From NCBI GenBank assembly GCA_900491605.1, contig UESW01004572.1, positions 128,428 through 192,427 on the forward strand: a DNA stretch of 64,000 nt, written 5' to 3'. Of the stretch, positions 32,201 to 44,529 are shown in pieces (positions within the stretch are counted from its first letter, which is position 1; every line of letters starts with the position of its first letter). A program made the position numbers and the translations under genes. The DNA comes from Calamus simplicifolius (taxonomy: Eukaryota > Streptophyta > Magnoliopsida > Arecales > Arecaceae). Under the pieces are notes generated by a model, which saw only the letters and a program-made list of their open reading frames with translations, searched no databases and was not told where the DNA came from.

Positions 32201-33614
32201 TCAGATATGTTTGAATACAATTTTCTTCAAATGACCTATGATTTCCATTACATCATCCTGTTGTGATTTCTTAAAGTTTTCAAGGCAAGCTTCGATTTGA
32301 GAGACTGCAAGGTCAATGTCCTTCTTCAATTGACCCGTTGCATGAACATAAGCTCCTGACCCATCAGCAATACCTTCCATCCTTTCGAAGATTTTATGAA
32401 GATCAGCTCCAAAGGATTCAACTGAATTGCTTAAGGTAAAGGATATCATGTCCAGTCTCGAATTTAGTTCTTCCTTCAACAGATTAAAGTCTTCTTTTAA
32501 TTGAGAAATTTCTTGAGATCTCTGGCTATCATACTCAGCAAGCAAACCTCTTAACTGATCAATTTGTTCATCAGAGAATCTCCCAGAATTTGTTATAGGC
32601 TGATGTGGAGGTGAGGGAATAGAACTAGGTCCGGCCTCTGAAGGTCCAGCTGAAGAAGGTCCCGCAATAGATGGATCAGGGACAGATGGTCCCTCAGTGG
32701 ATGGTCCCGGGATGTCTTCTACTCTGGTTTCCTCTGCTCTATCTCTTTCTGCTCTTTCCTCTCTTCCTCCTTTTATCCAAACACCATTCAATTTCTTGAA
32801 GCCCATCGATGAATAGTAGATATGCTATAGTAATCAGTGTGTCTCAGTTTTTTAAAGGTTCATTCTCCATAATGAGCACACCTTGGCTTCTAAAGATAAG
32901 TGTCAGAATCATACCGTATGGCAGTGTTGATCTCTTCTTTGTAGCTGCCTCTGCTATGTATCCAATCATCATGCCAGCTAAATTGACTGGCCTTTCAGTA
33001 ATTATACAGTCCATTAACATAACGTCTCGCTCCGAGACATACTCGAATCTACCAATTTTTGGAAATAAGATTCTTCCACAGATATTATGTAGTAATCTGA
33101 GTTCTAGGTTCAATTGATTTGCAAATATTTCTTCAAACTCAGTCACATCTCTTCCTAGCATTCTTGTCAATGCTCCACTTCTATCCTCATGTTGATATTC
33201 CATTAATCCGATAGTGGGCATTTCTAATAGGTTTCCAAGAATCTCAGAGGTTATTGTCACTCTTGTTCCTCTTACTGTACTTATTAATCCACCTTCTCCT
33301 CTGCTTAAACCATTGTAAAACTCTCTTACTAAGGCTGGATAAGTGGGTAAATCAAGTGAACAGATTTTTTCCCATCCCATTTCCTTCAAATTTCTTCCAA
33401 TAGAAAAACCTTCCGATTCAAAGAAATCAAAATTCACTTTTCTCCCAGTGGTAATGGTCTTACCGGCTAAATGATCAACCTTGGGCGAAGATGGTGAAGG
33501 AGGTGAATCCTCTTGAGTGGCCGAAGAGGAAGAAGGCGAGGGTTGCCTCCGAACAGTGCGTCTCTTCGTTGGAACGGATGCTCCACCGACGAATCCGCGC
33601 CTCTTAGGTGCCAT
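32201..33614 (-). pseudogene. SIRE 3' ORF: 'putative plant transposon protein' with coiled-coil tail
   Basis: From ATG at 33614 the minus strand reads MAPKRRGFVGG, a Ser/Pro-rich N terminus, then a globular part (FDFFESEGFSIGRNLKEMGW, LVREFYNGL, TRVTITSEILGNLLEMP). This has the VREFYANL...VRGxxVxFxxxxINxLLxxP pattern of the plant transposon-associated domain (Transposase_32 type) found downstream of pol in SIRE elements. After 32860 the frame shifts at an A-run and again near 32810. It then continues as MGFKKLNGVWIKGGREE, a Pro/Ser-rich linker (GPSSAGPSEAGPSS) and a helical tail with heptad-like Leu/Ile spacing. About 470 codons. The role in the element is unknown; an envelope-like function has been proposed for this ORF class. 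Confidence 0.7.
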
Positions 33615-33715
33615 TGAGAAGATTGGAAGATTAATCAAGGGTTTTGAGTAGAATTGGGAAAGTTGGAAAGGCTTTGGAGTTCTTTGGATAGGTTTTGGAG
33701 ACGAATAAAATGATT

Positions 33716-33925
33716 GGGGGTCGACTCTGCCTTTTTATTTTTGACCTAGCTCGACTTAGAGTCGACTCCCGAAAACTGGGTATCGACTTCGAACCAGAAA
33801 ATCTGTCAGCGCTCGAATTAGAGTCGGCTCCACAAAAGCCAGAGTCGGCTCTAATCGCTTAGACAGAACATCAAAAACTCAAGTGTCGACTCTACAAACT
33901 GTCAGAGTCGACTCTAACAGTTCCA
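33716..33925. repeat. Second array of GAGTCGACTC motifs, inside the element
   Basis: Six or seven copies of the motif of the LTR array, here between the end of pol and the start codon of the 3' ORF (near 33717, 33755, 33818, 33839, 33882 and 33903). Likely the leader of the 3' ORF. Confidence 0.88.
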
Positions 33926-34099
33926 GAGATAAAAAATTAAGTTTCAAGGATTTGAAAATATTCAAATTAATCATCAAATTATAGATTAAAGTTATTTAGC
34001 AATTGGGGAAACAATGAATCAAGATCTAGATAGATTTCCTTATTGAAATATCAAGATTTTTCAAGAAAATGATGAAATCTAGATAGATGTCCTTAAGAG

Positions 34100-34257
34100 T
34101 TTCAGAAAACTATTCCAAAGGATCACAAACTCCTAATTCTCCTCTAAGATAACAAAATCTCTCTTCACTTAAGGGTTTTGTTAATATATCTGCCAGTTGT
34201 TCTTCACTATTCACATAATCAAGACAAATTTCATTATTGGCTACATGTTCTCTTATC
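34100..34257 (-). pseudogene. SIRE-like pol C terminus (end of RNase H)
   Basis: The minus strand reads WIREHVANNEICLDYVNSEE then QLADILTKPLSEERFCYLRG and a stop. This is the conserved C terminus of copia RNase H (HFIRExV...TxxQLADIxTKxLxxxRF). The frame is cut at 34257 where the element is truncated. Confidence 0.85.
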
Positions 34258-34330
34258 CACGTTTTTTCCTACGATTTTAATATTTTTTTTAAATCGTAGA
34301 AAAAGTGGAAATTGTTCAAGTTATGTAATT
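34251..34330. other. Deletion junction: SIRE pol joined to CACTA subterminal repeats
   Basis: Left of 34257 is SIRE RNase H. Right of it is ttttttcctacgattttaat, identical to 45775 onward and close to 23768 onward. The word tatccac is shared by both sides. The missing sequence is the 5' SIRE part plus the T and P segments of a unit. Confidence 0.75.
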
Positions 34331-34435
34331 GATTTGCATAGCCTACAACAAAAAAGCAATTTCTAGCACACATATGAAGTACTGCCATTTGATTTGAACA
34401 CACAATTTAGTGTTTTCAAGAGAAAAACAATTTGA

Positions 34436-35340
34436 CAGAGGTTGACAAATGCTTAGATGATATTGAAGTCTGGCGCAAAGCTTCCCTCATTTTTCCCACA
34501 ATTTTACATACTGAAAAAGAGAGATGAATACATTGCTAACCTTACTATTGGTAACATCCTCACAGCGACTCAGAATAGTCGCATTGCTGCCACCATCTGC
34601 AGCTTCGACAACATCATCCTGCAACCATACAAGCACTTCTATAAATATTGATAGTTCCACAGAAAGTAGTTTATATAAAAAGCTTTTCTTCTGTTCTTGC
34701 ACGAAGAAATGTTAGAAAAACAAATGCAGAGGCATGGAACTTTTTGGGGAGAAAGATACATATGATTTTGGCTCCTCATGGTTTTCTTCCCACTCTGAGA
34801 CCCAGATAGATTAGAGAGTTGAGACATCTCACGCATTGAAAAATCAGTATCAGCAATAGAATCAGAATGATGGAGAATGTGAGATCTGCAGTCAGTGGTA
34901 AATTCCAATAATTTATTTTTTCAAGTAGCTCACATAGAGCTTGCAAAATTCAATATCTAAAATTAATGGCAAAGGTTGATTTGATGACTCGCTTTTTTGA
35001 TACTTCCAACTTCCTTAGCCTGATCTTCTCCAAAACAGATGAGATTGGCTTTTGAACAACAGGCACAGGTTTAAATGAAGCATCTCTAGATTCTGCCTCG
35101 AATGCAATAGATAGAAAGGAAATTTTAGCTTTTCCATCTTTGTCTTACTGGTTTAAATCACGCATGTAGACTTTAGGGTGATGATCAAACCTAACAAAAT
35201 AAGAGAAACGCATGTAGACCATAGGGTGATGATCAAATGAACAAAATGGGGAAAAAGGAGTAAGAGGATTGCATAAACCGCGCAACAGTCTCTGAGTTTC
35301 AGCATGAATTTGATCCAAATTAGACCTCCTCTCCTGTGGA
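34436..35340 (-). pseudogene. Exon cluster of the acidic nuclear-type gene, copy 2
   Basis: Near-identical to 23960-24880, with the same blocks (QKPISSVLEKIR near 35000-35060; SIADTDFSMREM near 34800-34880; DDVVEAADGG near 34610). It differs by small deletions, including a shorter A-run near 34513 and a lost base near 35100 (ctcgaatg against ctcggaatg), so frames differ between copies. There is no evidence of expression. Confidence 0.45.
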
Positions 35341-35414
35341 ACAAGAAAGAAAAAGTAGATCAACAACAAATAAAACCAGAATTTTAAGTAATGAAAGGAA
35401 AGAATTCAAAAGTA

Positions 35415-36243
35415 TTGGCCTGGGTGCCAGGTCAGCGCCCACACAGATTCCAGGAGATGAGACTCTTCGTAAGTCTGGGACTCTTGGTATTTATTGACCT
35501 TATCCGCTATTAAATTTATGTTCTATTTGAAGACCGGGGGTGTCTTCTGAACAGAACAGAATAAGGATATGGAGCCTTCTTCTTTCTCTTCCTCACGGTA
35601 CTACGACTTAGGTGTGCACACTGGGGACTCTGGTAGCCCCCGACGACCGAGATCACTGCTTCCGCTGCTGCGAAACAAGGTATGTTCCTTGGCCACACAG
35701 TGTCCCAAGAGATAAGACTTTTCGTAAGTTAGAAGACTCTTGGTATTCCTAGGCATTATCCGCTATTAAATTCCTGTTCTATATGAAGACCTGGATGTCT
35801 TCTGAGAGGAATAGAATAAGGATACGGAGCCTTCTTCTTCTCTTCCTCACCGGTACTCGGCTTAGGGGTGTGGACGCACTGAAAACTCTGGTAGCCCCCG
35901 ACGACCGATGATCCACTGCTTCCACTGTCGCCGAAACAAGGTATGTTCCTTGTTTATGGTTCAAGGAACATACCTTGTTTTGGTGGCAGCGGAAGCACGG
36001 ATCGTCGGTCGTCGAGGGCTACTAGAGTCCCCAGTGCGTCCACACGCCTAAGCCGCAATATCGGTGAGGAAGAGAAAGAAGAAGGCTCTGTATCCTTGTT
36101 CTGTTCCTCTCAGAACACACCCCCGATCTTCATATAGAACATGAATTTAATAGTGGATAAGGCAAGGAATACCAAGATTCCAGACTTACGAAAAGTCTCG
36201 TCTCTGGACTCTGTGGGCACTGACCTGGCACCTAAGCCAATAA
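35415..36243. repeat. Long hairpin, copy 2
   Basis: Same two-direct-plus-one-inverted arrangement as 24940-25800, with the palindromic centre at about 35937-35980 intact. Several single-base deletions distinguish it from copy 1. Confidence 0.88.
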
Positions 36244-36717
36244 TCTTCCACTCGTTCACATAGGAACAATAACCTCAACTCTCTCAACATATAGTACGGT
36301 GGGGTATGCGACCCAACGAAACTCACATACAGTGACACATAGTGGATATATTGCATTAAGTTAATAAATAACTAACGCAGCGAACATAAATATAATCCAA
36401 TCCTATATGTATTCAGATAATTCGATCACACCTAATCAAGCACTCTCAATCCCTTAAGAGATCATCCTAGCAGCACCTGAAAAACATAAAGTCATAATGT
36501 TTGTATCTATAATCATATGCAACTCATACATGATTGCCCAAGCAATGGATCACAAACATAAGGTGAGATCGAGAATAATTTTTCTTGAACATTCGTACCA
36601 GTCCATCTTTGTTCAGTTGACTTCTTTAGCCTTATCCTCAAGGGTCATGAAATTGATACGGCCACATGAACGAGAAATATCACAACCTTATCAAGTCTTC
36701 TCTTCTCCCGGATGGAT

Positions 36718-37291
36718 CCTTTTGGTCTCCCTTCTGCCAGCCAACTCACCAGACTTAGTCTTCTTCTTTTTCTTCTTTTCCGTCGTATCCTCCTCCCCTT
36801 TCAAATTCAGCCATTTTTTTTGCCGATTTCTCCTTCCTCAGTTCATCCATTATTCCCCCCTTTCCAATGCTTCCACTCTCTGCTCCCCAAGAGGAATACC
36901 CCAACCATTCTTCCTCTTCTTCTCTTTCCTCCATGTCCCGAGGCTCCCATCCCCTAGAAGCATCCTTCAGGTCTGGAAACAAAGGTTCAAGCTCATCATC
37001 CGAAGATATTTCCTTGCCCAAATGCTCTGATCCCAGTGCCGCATCAACCGCATCCGCCGCGGATCCTTCCAAAGCTGGCGCCTCTCACGCGTCAGGGAGA
37101 TCCTCGGAGGCCGGGCAAGGGGAGGGGGAGGGGGAGGGGGTAGAGGAAACGAGATCTAGGGTTGGAGCGATCGGCTGATCGGAAGCCCTAGGTTGCGATG
37201 CCTTCCTCAGGCGTTTCAGCTTTCGTTGAGAGAGGGGAGAGGAGGATTCTTCGGGCAAACGAAGGACGACGGCGTCCTCGAAGCTCTCCAT
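36718..37291 (-). pseudogene. N-terminal exon of the acidic nuclear-type gene, copy 2
   Basis: ATG at 37291. In this copy the two halves are read in one frame through the (ggggag)n run (three units at 37115-37140), so MESFEDAVVLRL...SPSPSPCPASEDLPDA continues toward ISSDDELEPLFPDL with only one further change. The downstream T-run has 8 T. Copy 2 may therefore be closest to the ancestral frame in its first half. Confidence 0.5.
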
Positions 37292-38176
37292 CGCCCCTTC
37301 GACCTGGGGATCAAAAGAAGAGGATACGATTTGGAGCTCGAATCTCCCAAGCGTAGTCGAGACAGCAGGCTGGTGGGATTTCTCCGTTGATTTTATTACC
37401 GGGCTCGAGGGTTTCAGAAATTACCCCACTCGTGGCCGCATCCGTGGGCCACCTGTTTGAAAGTGCCAAATCACTAGCCATCGGTATGCTGAGGAATGGT
37501 TGGTGATTGAAAAGGGTTGAACATATACATTCCCACCATGCTAAACCAGCGACCGGTTTACCATGGTTTGTTAAGTCTTCCCGTAGTTTAATGTTGGAAC
37601 ATGACCGGATAAAAGACTCGGTATAATCGCACAAATATTAGGATAGAATAAAAATTATTCTACCTGTATATAAAAGCCTAAAGAAAATAATTATAATTTT
37701 TTTTAAAAAAATAGTAGCTATGATTAATAATAAAAAATTAAAAAATAATAGCTGAATAAGATAAATAATTATTTCTTTCATGAGATTAATTATTTTATGA
37801 GATAAAATTTTATTCTTTTTTTAAAAATAAATATAAATATTTTGTTTTCTTTCCTTTTTTTTAGGTACTAAATGCATCCTTAAAGTCAAATTCCAACTTT
37901 CTGATTTTTATTATAAAAAGGTCATATTTAAATAATAATTTAATAATAATTAAAAAACTTGATCCTGATGATGATGTGTAAGTAATTTAAACTTTCTGAT
38001 TTTTATTATAAATTTTAAAAATAAAAACAAAATTACATTTTTATTTTAAAAAAATGACAATCACCCCAAGCTACGTCTTAGATGGATGTTCTACATTCTA
38101 ACCACATGGACGGCAATGAAGCTTTACTGGACGGTGGTAATAATAAGCATGCTTAACCATTTATTTTGTTAGCCAC

Positions 38177-38640
38177 TCAGATAATTGCGAACAACATCAC
38201 TGTAAGAGAAAAAATAATTGCATATAGCATATGGCCCCGAATCGATTTTAATAGCAACATGATCAAAACCGGATCCGAGACCCCACTAGGATGGATGTTG
38301 GGGTTTTGCACCATCGAGCCTTGGAAGCTGGCATTTGGGATGGAGTACTGGAGGATGGGAGGGAAACCAAAGGGCCGGAACAAAGGGGTGAAGGCCGGAA
38401 TCGACTGAGGCGGCGGTGTCACGACGGTGGGGTTTGGATTGAAGTTGGGCTAGGATTAGTATTCAGGTGGATTGGGGTTAGGGTTTTCGCCGATGGTGGC
38501 AGAAGGAAGAGTGAAGGAAGGAGGGGGAAGAGAGGAAGGATCTTGGGAGACCAATTGGGGGCTTTCGAGCATTGTGGCTTTGGCAAGGCCCTGGCCTAAG
38601 TCCTTCACTGTGGAAGGATCAAGTAAGCTCCGGATTGGAA
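38177..38640 (-). pseudogene. Proline/asparagine-rich ORF, copy 2 (frameshifted)
   Basis: Counterpart of 27730-28137. The PPPQSIPAFTPLFRPFGFPP part remains but missing bases near 38450 and 38467 break the Asn-Pro run. A 3-bp gain (aac) near 38258 adds a residue. Confidence 0.4.
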
Positions 38641-38754
38641 GCTCACGACGAAGGGAGGTGAAATGAGGGAAGCTATGAAGAATCAAAAAGGACCATCATG
38701 GGGTAGGAAAAGTCTTTGTGCAGTAGACTCTGGTGCACAAAGCGCACACCAAGC

Positions 38755-39285
38755 GCGGCCATTGGCCATGCGCTTGTCTCGTCATTTTGCACAAGCTTTT
38801 TCTATTTCTACCTTATTTTTAGAAATGGTATTCACATGTGATGGAATCTGCAATAAGCATACTCATGAAAAGTAAAACACAAGAATGGGTGCTCAAGTGA
38901 CTCCTAGCTTTATCATTTAACCCAAATGTTCACCTCATAACAAGAATGCTCATTGTGGCTAAAAACTTGTCCCATCCTTTTGCACAAGCTTTTTCTATTT
39001 TCTGCCTCCTTTTCAGAAATGGCAGTCACATGTGACTGAATCTGCAATAAGCATATTGATGACAAGCAAAATGAAAGAAGGAGTGCTCAAGTGACTCTAA
39101 CCATGGCTTTATATTTAACACAAAGGTTCATCTCATAACAAGAATTCTTATTGTGGCCAAAAATTTATCCCATCCTTTTGCACAAGCTTTTTCTATTTTC
39201 TGCCTCTACTTCAAAATGGTACTCACATGTAACTGAATCTATAATAAGCATACTCATGACAAGCAAAACACACGAATGGATGCTC
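38755..39285. repeat. 199-bp tandem repeat, copy 2
   Basis: Same three-unit array as 28318-28835 with minor indels. Confidence 0.9.
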
Positions 39286-39905
39286 AATTTAAATACATGA
39301 ATACTGAAAAATTAATTGGGAGATACTAGAACCTCAAAAAAATAATAAAAATAAAATAGAAAATCTGCATGTTATAGTGTACTTGTTTAAATAATATACA
39401 AATCACAATAATGAAGGGGTCCAAACCCAAGAGAGAGAAGAGAGCAGTACCCTTCAAGCACCAAAGCAATTGGTGCCATGAAGAGAGTAGCAATTAGCTG
39501 CTTATAGAACACAAATGAATGTGCTCATACCCTTGTTGAAGGCAGCCTTGGCAGGAATCTGCACAACTACATACGACAAGCAGAATCTGCACAACTACAT
39601 ACGACAAGTTTATGAGAGGCGGCCACAAAAACTTTCGGTATCCTTCGTGATGAGAGTTAGGTTAGAGCTTCTCTAGACGGGTTAAAGCTTCTCTAGAGGG
39701 GTTGATGTATAGAGGGATAGCTGGGAGGACCGAAAGTGAGTATAAGAAAACAAAAAAAAAGGTCACTAGGCTGAAGTAGAAAATGCATTTAAGAAAACAC
39801 GCCATAAGGAGAGAAAAAAAAAGGGGCCATGAAGCTAAAGTAGAAATGGTCCTGGAAAGTTTTGAAACTACGAACCATATATATTTCATGTATTGGGACT
39901 AGTTG
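39286..39905 (-). pseudogene. WAT1 exon 1 with flanks, minus-strand copy (Q2)
   Basis: The exon 1 equivalent is 39451-39648 with the same ACG start (39646-39648), gtactg donor and tandem duplication as the Q1 copy, but one base shorter in the duplicated part. It clearly shares its ancestor with 28836-29470 and 62815-63435. Confidence 0.82.
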
Positions 39906-40069
39906 TCCTGTCATAAAGTTATGTTAAAGCAAAGAGCCAGAGACTCTTCCACTAACAGGATGTTTCTCTTCAGACATTTAGACTAACAGTCAAAATTTAA
40001 ATGACTGCCTTTAAATCATTTTCAACTAGAAGTGTTTTAGTATTATGTGCTCAGTGATATTACATGAAT

Positions 40070-40318
40070 CTAGTTTGATACATTACTAGATAGAATCATA
40101 AACATTACAAAGCATAGTCTTTTACCTCTTAATTCTAGGGTTGGTTTAAAAATCCACTCACCATTCTTTCTAATAGAGGCATCCATACATGGCTTTTGAA
40201 GCCCTCCATCACAATTTGTCCTTTTTTTTTTCTTTTTGCCTTTTGGACGCTCTACCTTCTTTTGAATTCTCTGAACAAATGGAAGCCCCTCTCTCAATGA
40301 GAATCGGTTGTTTTTCAT
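40070..40318 (-). pseudogene. Lys-rich ORF, copy 2
   Basis: Identical in translation to 29633-29881 (82 codons). Conservation between units reflects recent duplication and not necessarily function. Confidence 0.22.
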
Positions 40319-40463
40319 TGTACTTTCTCATCGGATGCCCTTATACTTTCTTTCTATTGAAAAACTACAGTGTCTTCCCAGAGGGCTCAGTTATTTATTT
40401 AATTTAGCTAAAATGTTATAAGCAAATTCCTTTCCAAGTAAAAGTTACTGCAGACCTTTATGT

Positions 40464-41300
40464 TTTGAGTTAGTGACATTTATGCCATAAGGAGAGAAAA
40501 AAAAAGGGGTCAGGAGGCCAAAGTAGAAATGGTCTTTGAAAGTTTTGCAACTACGGACCAGATATATTTCATGTATTGGGACTAGTTGTCCTATCCTAAA
40601 GTTATGTTAAAGCAAAGAGCCAGAAACTCAAGTGATTCTAACCATTGCTTTATTATTTAACCCAAAGGTTCACCTCATAACAAGAATGCTCATTGTAGCC
40701 AAAAACTTATCGCATCCTTTTGCACAAGCTTTTTCTATTTTCTGCTTCAATTTTAGAAATGGCAATCACATGTGACTGAATCTGCAATAAGCATACTCAT
40801 GACAAGCAAAACACGAGAATGGGTGCTCAAGTAACTCCAACCATGGCTTTATCATTTAACCCAAAGCTCACCTCACAACAAGAATGCTCATTGTGGCCAA
40901 AAACTTGTCCCATCCTTTTACACAAGCTTTTTCTATTTTCCACTTCTTCTTCAGAAATGGTAGTCGCATGTGACTGAATGTGCAATAAGAATACTTATGA
41001 TAAGCAAAACAAAAGAATGGGTGCTCAAGTGACTCCAACCATGGCTTTATATTTAACACAAAGGTTCACCTCATAAAGAATGCTTATTGTAGCCAAAATC
41101 TTGTCCCATCCTTTTGCACAAGCTTTTTCTATTTTCTGCCTCCATTTCAAAAATGGTAGTCATATGTGATTGAATCTGCAAATAAGCATACTCATAACAA
41201 GCAAAACAAAAGAATGGGTGCTCAAGTGACTCTAACCATGGCTTTATTATTTAACCCAAAGGTTCACCTCATAACAAGAATGCTCATTGTAGCCAAAAAT
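40464..41300. repeat. T segment: unit tail with four 199-bp repeats
   Basis: 40464-40620 repeats the WAT1 upstream block (cataaggagag, purine run, aagtagaaatggt). 40620-41300 is a further run of 199-bp repeats (gcacaagctt landmarks near 40722, 40920 and 41116). It ends at exactly the first base of the CACTACACTC element at 41301. The window also ends (64000) a few bases into the next T segment. Confidence 0.85.
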
Positions 41301-44298
41301 CACTACACTCATACCCTTCTCAAATTATTCTATTTCTGCATTCGCCTTTTTTTAGCTGCGGTTTTAATCACTTTTTTTAGCTACTTTTTTAATTAGCAAT
41401 CAATTTAAATATAATCATTATCCTTTTACATTAATATCCTTACAAATATTATAAACAATTTGGACCAAAAAGAACTATGCTTTTATGTCAAATATTCAAG
41501 GATATTAATTCAAAAGGATGATCAAGTCATTTGCATTTAAAATAATTATTCATTGACATAGAAATATAATGTAAAAAGCATCATTGCAAATGTGAAATAA
41601 TTTGATGGATATATGTGCGTAAGAGCACAAATGATAACTTTTTGAAGATAGATATTTAGTAAAGATATATATGGAAGAAACTCCTAGTTTGCATTTGACG
41701 AGGCATTTTAAAAATTATTGAATTTTGAAAATGAAGAATTTTAGAATTTCATAAATTTTTTTGTCTGAATAGTTACTCTTAGAAATGAAAATTTGTTTAA
41801 GAATTATAATTTTTTATGTAAATATTAAATATTTACGTAATAAATATTAATATTTATTTCGATAATACAAATCAATATTTATTATTTCAATATTATATTC
41901 TTTTTTATATTAAAATATTTATTATTAATATTATTGTACATATTAATAATATTTTAAAATAATAATATTTATTTATATATTTAAAATATATTTATTAAAT
42001 ATTTATTTATTGTTTTATTTTAAAATTTCTTTAATTAAAAAAAAATATTTAAAATAATATTAGAAATGTTTCTATTTAAATTTATATTTTCATTATAATT
42101 ACTTTATTAATTAAAATTAAATTTATTTTATAAAATATTTAAATTAATTTATAAATTATAAATTAATATTTTTTATAAGTTGATGATATTTAAATTTAGA
42201 AATTATAAATACATACTAATTTAATTACCTAAATATTTTAATTTAATATTTATTTTTGTAGCATATATTATTAATGATTTATTTAATAAATATTTAGTAA
42301 ATATAGAAAACATGTAAAATAAATTAAAATTATAAAAATATTTAAATAAATATTTATATGTAAAAAATAAATATTTAGTTAAAATAATTTTTATAAAAAT
42401 TATGTAAATAGTTTAGTGTGTAAATAAAATTAAATATTTTCAAGAGTAGATTTTTATGAAGAATTTGTAAATAATACCTTCAGAGGTGTAATTCGTAAAT
42501 GATGAATTTGTAGATTCTATGAAATTTTAGAAATTTTCTTTTGAGAATAACCAAACAAAGAATTTTAGTTTTGAGAATCTAAAATTCTTACTTAAAATGA
42601 AATTCCTTATGAAAATCCTCTTTCCAAATGCATCCTTAATTCTTTTTACTATAAGTGGACAAAGATTTGTTAAACCTTGCTTTAATATAAGATATACCAA
42701 TTTGATGGCCCAAAAAATGGATGAGAAGAAAGTTAGGGTGGAATGGATTTTGGGTCATTAATAGCACCAAGCACAGCAACAAATGTGAGGAAAAGAGAAG
42801 AAAGAGGATCTAGTTCTTTGCAACCATTGTTAGCGAACAGTGTTACTAGCAAGTTTATTCCATAGTTAGCAATGCTCTTTTTCCTTTCCTTATATGATCT
42901 CTTGTTATTTTATCCTTTTTCTTTTAATTATTAAAAATGTTAAGCACTTTATATCTACTATTTCCTTAGATGATATTCGAGTGGAGCACAGAACTTAGAG
43001 TAGGAAAAAATAGAAGAGCGTAGATGATGCATGCAACAGTAGTGTTGCTCATCTTTCCCTCATGCAGATATCACTAGTTGTGTAAAGCCAGCATAGATGG
43101 GCTACAACATAAGTAGGTCGGATTTTGTCTGTCTTCTTCTCCTCAGAAAAGACAGAAGGGAAAAGTTACAAATCCATGTCCCATAGCTCAAAGCCCCAGA
43201 GTAGGTCTGAGCCAGGAGATTCCTCCTTTCTGCTAAGTTAACGAACAATTCAAATTTTGGAGTTTATTTTACATCTCAATGTCCTTTGGATTCTAAACCA
43301 TACCTTTTCTTCGTTTTGGACCCTAGGTTCTTTATAAAAAGTCCATACTAACATTCCTAGTGGTCGACAAAGCCAAGTACGTTTGATGACGCTTTAACCT
43401 TGGACAGCGAAATATTATTCCGTGAGAGTGCTCTGAAGTGTTGCCCACTAGCAGCTGGTTATGGCGCATCATTGCCAAGATGCAACCCGCATCTGAATAA
43501 TTGCTAGCACAATGATTCTTGTGATAAACTAACGTAAGAAGCGATTTTTGTTTCACCTTAACCATCTCAGTTATAAGAAAGTGAGAGTTCCTGTCCGATT
43601 AGAAGACCTTAATTTGTATACCCAACTAAGAAATGTTTGCATTCCCTGCAACAACATGCTAGTGCTCGACGCATCCTTCTTGCACATAGGGAAAACTTGC
43701 TTGGTCGTGATGCAAGAAAAGCCATCAATGCAGAGGCGATGGCAGGCGACTCTGGCTTCTATGCCTTTCTAGTACGCATATATTTATATAGAGAGGGAGT
43801 ATATTAAAAAGCAAAGAGTATATATAAAGCACCGTACCTATCGAGGCTCAACACCAGAGTCAAAGTTGGTGGTCTAGACTAATTTGCATTATAATGGTAT
43901 CATAATTTTATTATTTTCTTTTCTTTTAATTTTGTATTAATTACAACATTTACTCAGTTATTGGGGATCTTGGCTTCAAAAATCTACAGCATATAGCATT
44001 AATAAATTTCCTTGAAGGTCAGACCAACAAGGCCATTTACTAAATTGTGATTTTATTTACAATCGTGCTTCTTGTAAAACTTCTAACTAGCCCATTTAAG
44101 AAATATTTGACATAAAAGCATAGTTCTTTTTGGTCCAAATTGTTCATAATATTTGTAAGGATATTAATGTAAAAGGGTAATGATTATATTTAAATTGATT
44201 GCTATTCAAAAAAGCAGCTAAAAAAAGTGATTAAAGCCGCAGCTAAAAAAAAGGCAAATGCAGAAATAGAATAATTTGAGAAATGTACGAGTGTAGTG
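41301..44298. mobile_element. 3.0-kb CACTA-ended element, copy 2
   Basis: 2998 bp, ends CACTACACTC (41301) and gtgtagtg (44298), closely similar throughout to 19311-22309. It differs by small indels in the AT-rich block and by extra bases near 43790-43850 (tatagagagggagtatatta and following), which are absent from copy 1. It contains the captured local fragment at about 43855-44100. Confidence 0.62.
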
Positions 44299-44529
44299 AT
44301 TTTTGAAAAATAAATGTATAATAAGTTATACTAGCAAGAATGTCTACATGCAAAGAACTCATGGATGAAAAATAGAAGGCAGGCCTCCTCACCATCAACC
44401 GCCACCCCCGCTTCTTTTAGGTGTACCCATCTCTGTTTAGGGGATATTTTTGTTTGTCCTCCCATCCATCCCTCTATATATCCATCCAACCCATCCAGAC
44501 TCCAGAGAAGCTCTAACCTAACTCTCATT

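Larger units (their letters stand above)
30025..34257 (-). mobile_element. SIRE-like Ty1/copia element, 5'-truncated
   Basis: Minus-strand order: end of RNase H (34100-34257), intergenic part with GTCGAC motifs, envelope-like/plant-transposon ORF (32201-33614), polypurine tract (31499-31515) and 3' LTR (30025-31498). A 3' ORF after pol and a long LTR are hallmarks of the SIRE/Maximus group. Gag, protease, integrase, most of RT and the 5' LTR are missing. At 34251-34257 the element joins the TCGTAGG array of the next unit, with the shared word tatccac, as expected for a deletion by recombination. At 30020-30024 it interrupts sequence that is continuous at 40463 and 63990. Confidence 0.85.
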
